Below are positions 43,471-43,622 of a stretch of DNA of 43,622 bases, piece after piece. This stretch comes from Gammaproteobacteria bacterium (GTDB taxonomy: Bacteria; Pseudomonadota; Gammaproteobacteria; S012-40): positions 850 through 44,471 of the forward strand of contig CAKKRP010000101.1 in the NCBI GenBank assembly GCA_919902765.1. Direction: 5' to 3'. Numbering within the stretch: the stretch's first letter is position 1; every line of letters starts with the position of its first letter. The notes beneath the pieces are model-generated. The model was given only the letters and a program-made list of their open reading frames with translations. It made no database searches and was not told where the DNA came from. The position numbers and the translations under genes are program-made.

Positions 43471-43622
43471 TTAAACAACTTCAGCCTTACGGCGACGGGC
43501 CACACCCACTAAGCCGATCAGACCGGAACCGAACAACCATGCAGCGGCGGGAATCGGCACGGCGGCCACGGCCGGGGCCAAGCTGTAAACCAACGAACCG
43601 TTGGAGGCCAGGGTCCACTTGG
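43471..43622 (-). CDS. C-terminal part of a VPLPA-CTERM surface protein (exosortase substrate), 5' end outside window
   Basis: The last 49 codons are visible before TAA at 43471-43473. They end in VPIPAAAWLFGSGLIGLVGV followed by ARRRKAEVV: the short V-P-I-P-A motif, a single hydrophobic helix with LFGSGL, and a basic cytoplasmic tail. This is the VPLPA-CTERM sorting signal, here with Ile for Leu, recognised by XrtD. Upstream of it are a Ser-rich stretch and SLAPAVAA, probably the end of the surface domain, which is not visible. The matching exosortase is encoded at 6590-8170. The protein would be exported, cleaved near the motif and displayed or released with the polysaccharide. The next gene, the PstS-like protein, begins 37 bp downstream. 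Confidence 0.85.
   Translation of the reverse strand, partial: KWTLASNGSLVYSLAPAVAAVPIPAAAWLFGSGLIGLVGVARRRKAEVV

Overview
The window looks like a chromosomal segment from a Gram-negative pseudomonad-phylum bacterium, most likely a betaproteobacterium (Nitrosomonadales/Methylophilales-like), less likely a gammaproteobacterium. The basis is an EpsA-type LuxR regulator, an XrtD exosortase fused to EpsI, a PrsT-like TPR lipoprotein, PpnN, and a TpsA/TpsB pair with outer-membrane porins. The species cannot be named from the sequence alone.

Layout. (1) 1-1144: a housekeeping edge gene, the partial nucleosidase ppnN (minus). (2) 1533-2294: an EpsA-like LuxR regulator (plus). (3) 2344-8170: a minus-strand set of xrtD-epsI fusion, a WecA/MraY-like initiating phosphoglycosyltransferase and a PrsT-like lipoprotein. 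A MITE-like 155-bp inverted-repeat element sits between the last two. (4) 8366-10456: a plus-strand operon of acyltransferase, methyltransferase and GT2. (5) 10471-17001: a minus-strand operon of flippase, acyltransferase, GT2, GT4, Wzy-like polymerase and GT4. (6) 17136-20318: a lone plus-strand gene for a 1060-residue exported TIM-barrel protein, probably a glycoside hydrolase. (7) 20356-25023: minus-strand export genes, namely a Wza-like export protein, an outer-membrane barrel, a Wzc-like chain-length protein and its tyrosine-kinase ATPase. (8) 25098-41729: a minus-strand block of TpsB, a giant 3298-residue TpsA exoprotein, a DUF2341/LamG-ExbB fusion, ExbD, TonB, a porin and a periplasmic coiled-coil protein. 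(9) 41827-43622: a strong terminator, a secreted PstS/PBP-like protein and the C-terminus of a VPLPA-CTERM protein, the expected substrate class of XrtD.

How it fits together. Regions 2-7 form a nearly complete Wzx/Wzy-dependent exopolysaccharide locus. The WecA-like enzyme starts the lipid-linked unit, four glycosyltransferases extend it, two acyltransferases and a methyltransferase may decorate it, and Wzx/Wzy flip and polymerise it. Wzc-like protein, kinase and Wza-like protein control length and export. XrtD would process surface proteins with VPLPA-CTERM tails, one of which is encoded at the right edge.

Region 8 is the most unusual part. A two-partner-secreted giant exoprotein is followed, at very short spacing, by its own proton-motive-force complex (ExbB-ExbD-TonB), but no TonB-dependent receptor is present. 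A porin and a coiled-coil protein follow, and the series runs on in the same direction into the polysaccharide export genes. This suggests a coordinated surface adhesin/exopolysaccharide machine powered by a dedicated Ton-like complex. The gene set partly recalls the phosphate-starvation Pdt cluster of Pseudomonas aeruginosa, and the PstS-like neighbour fits that comparison. No tRNA, rRNA, CRISPR array or complete insertion sequence was seen.
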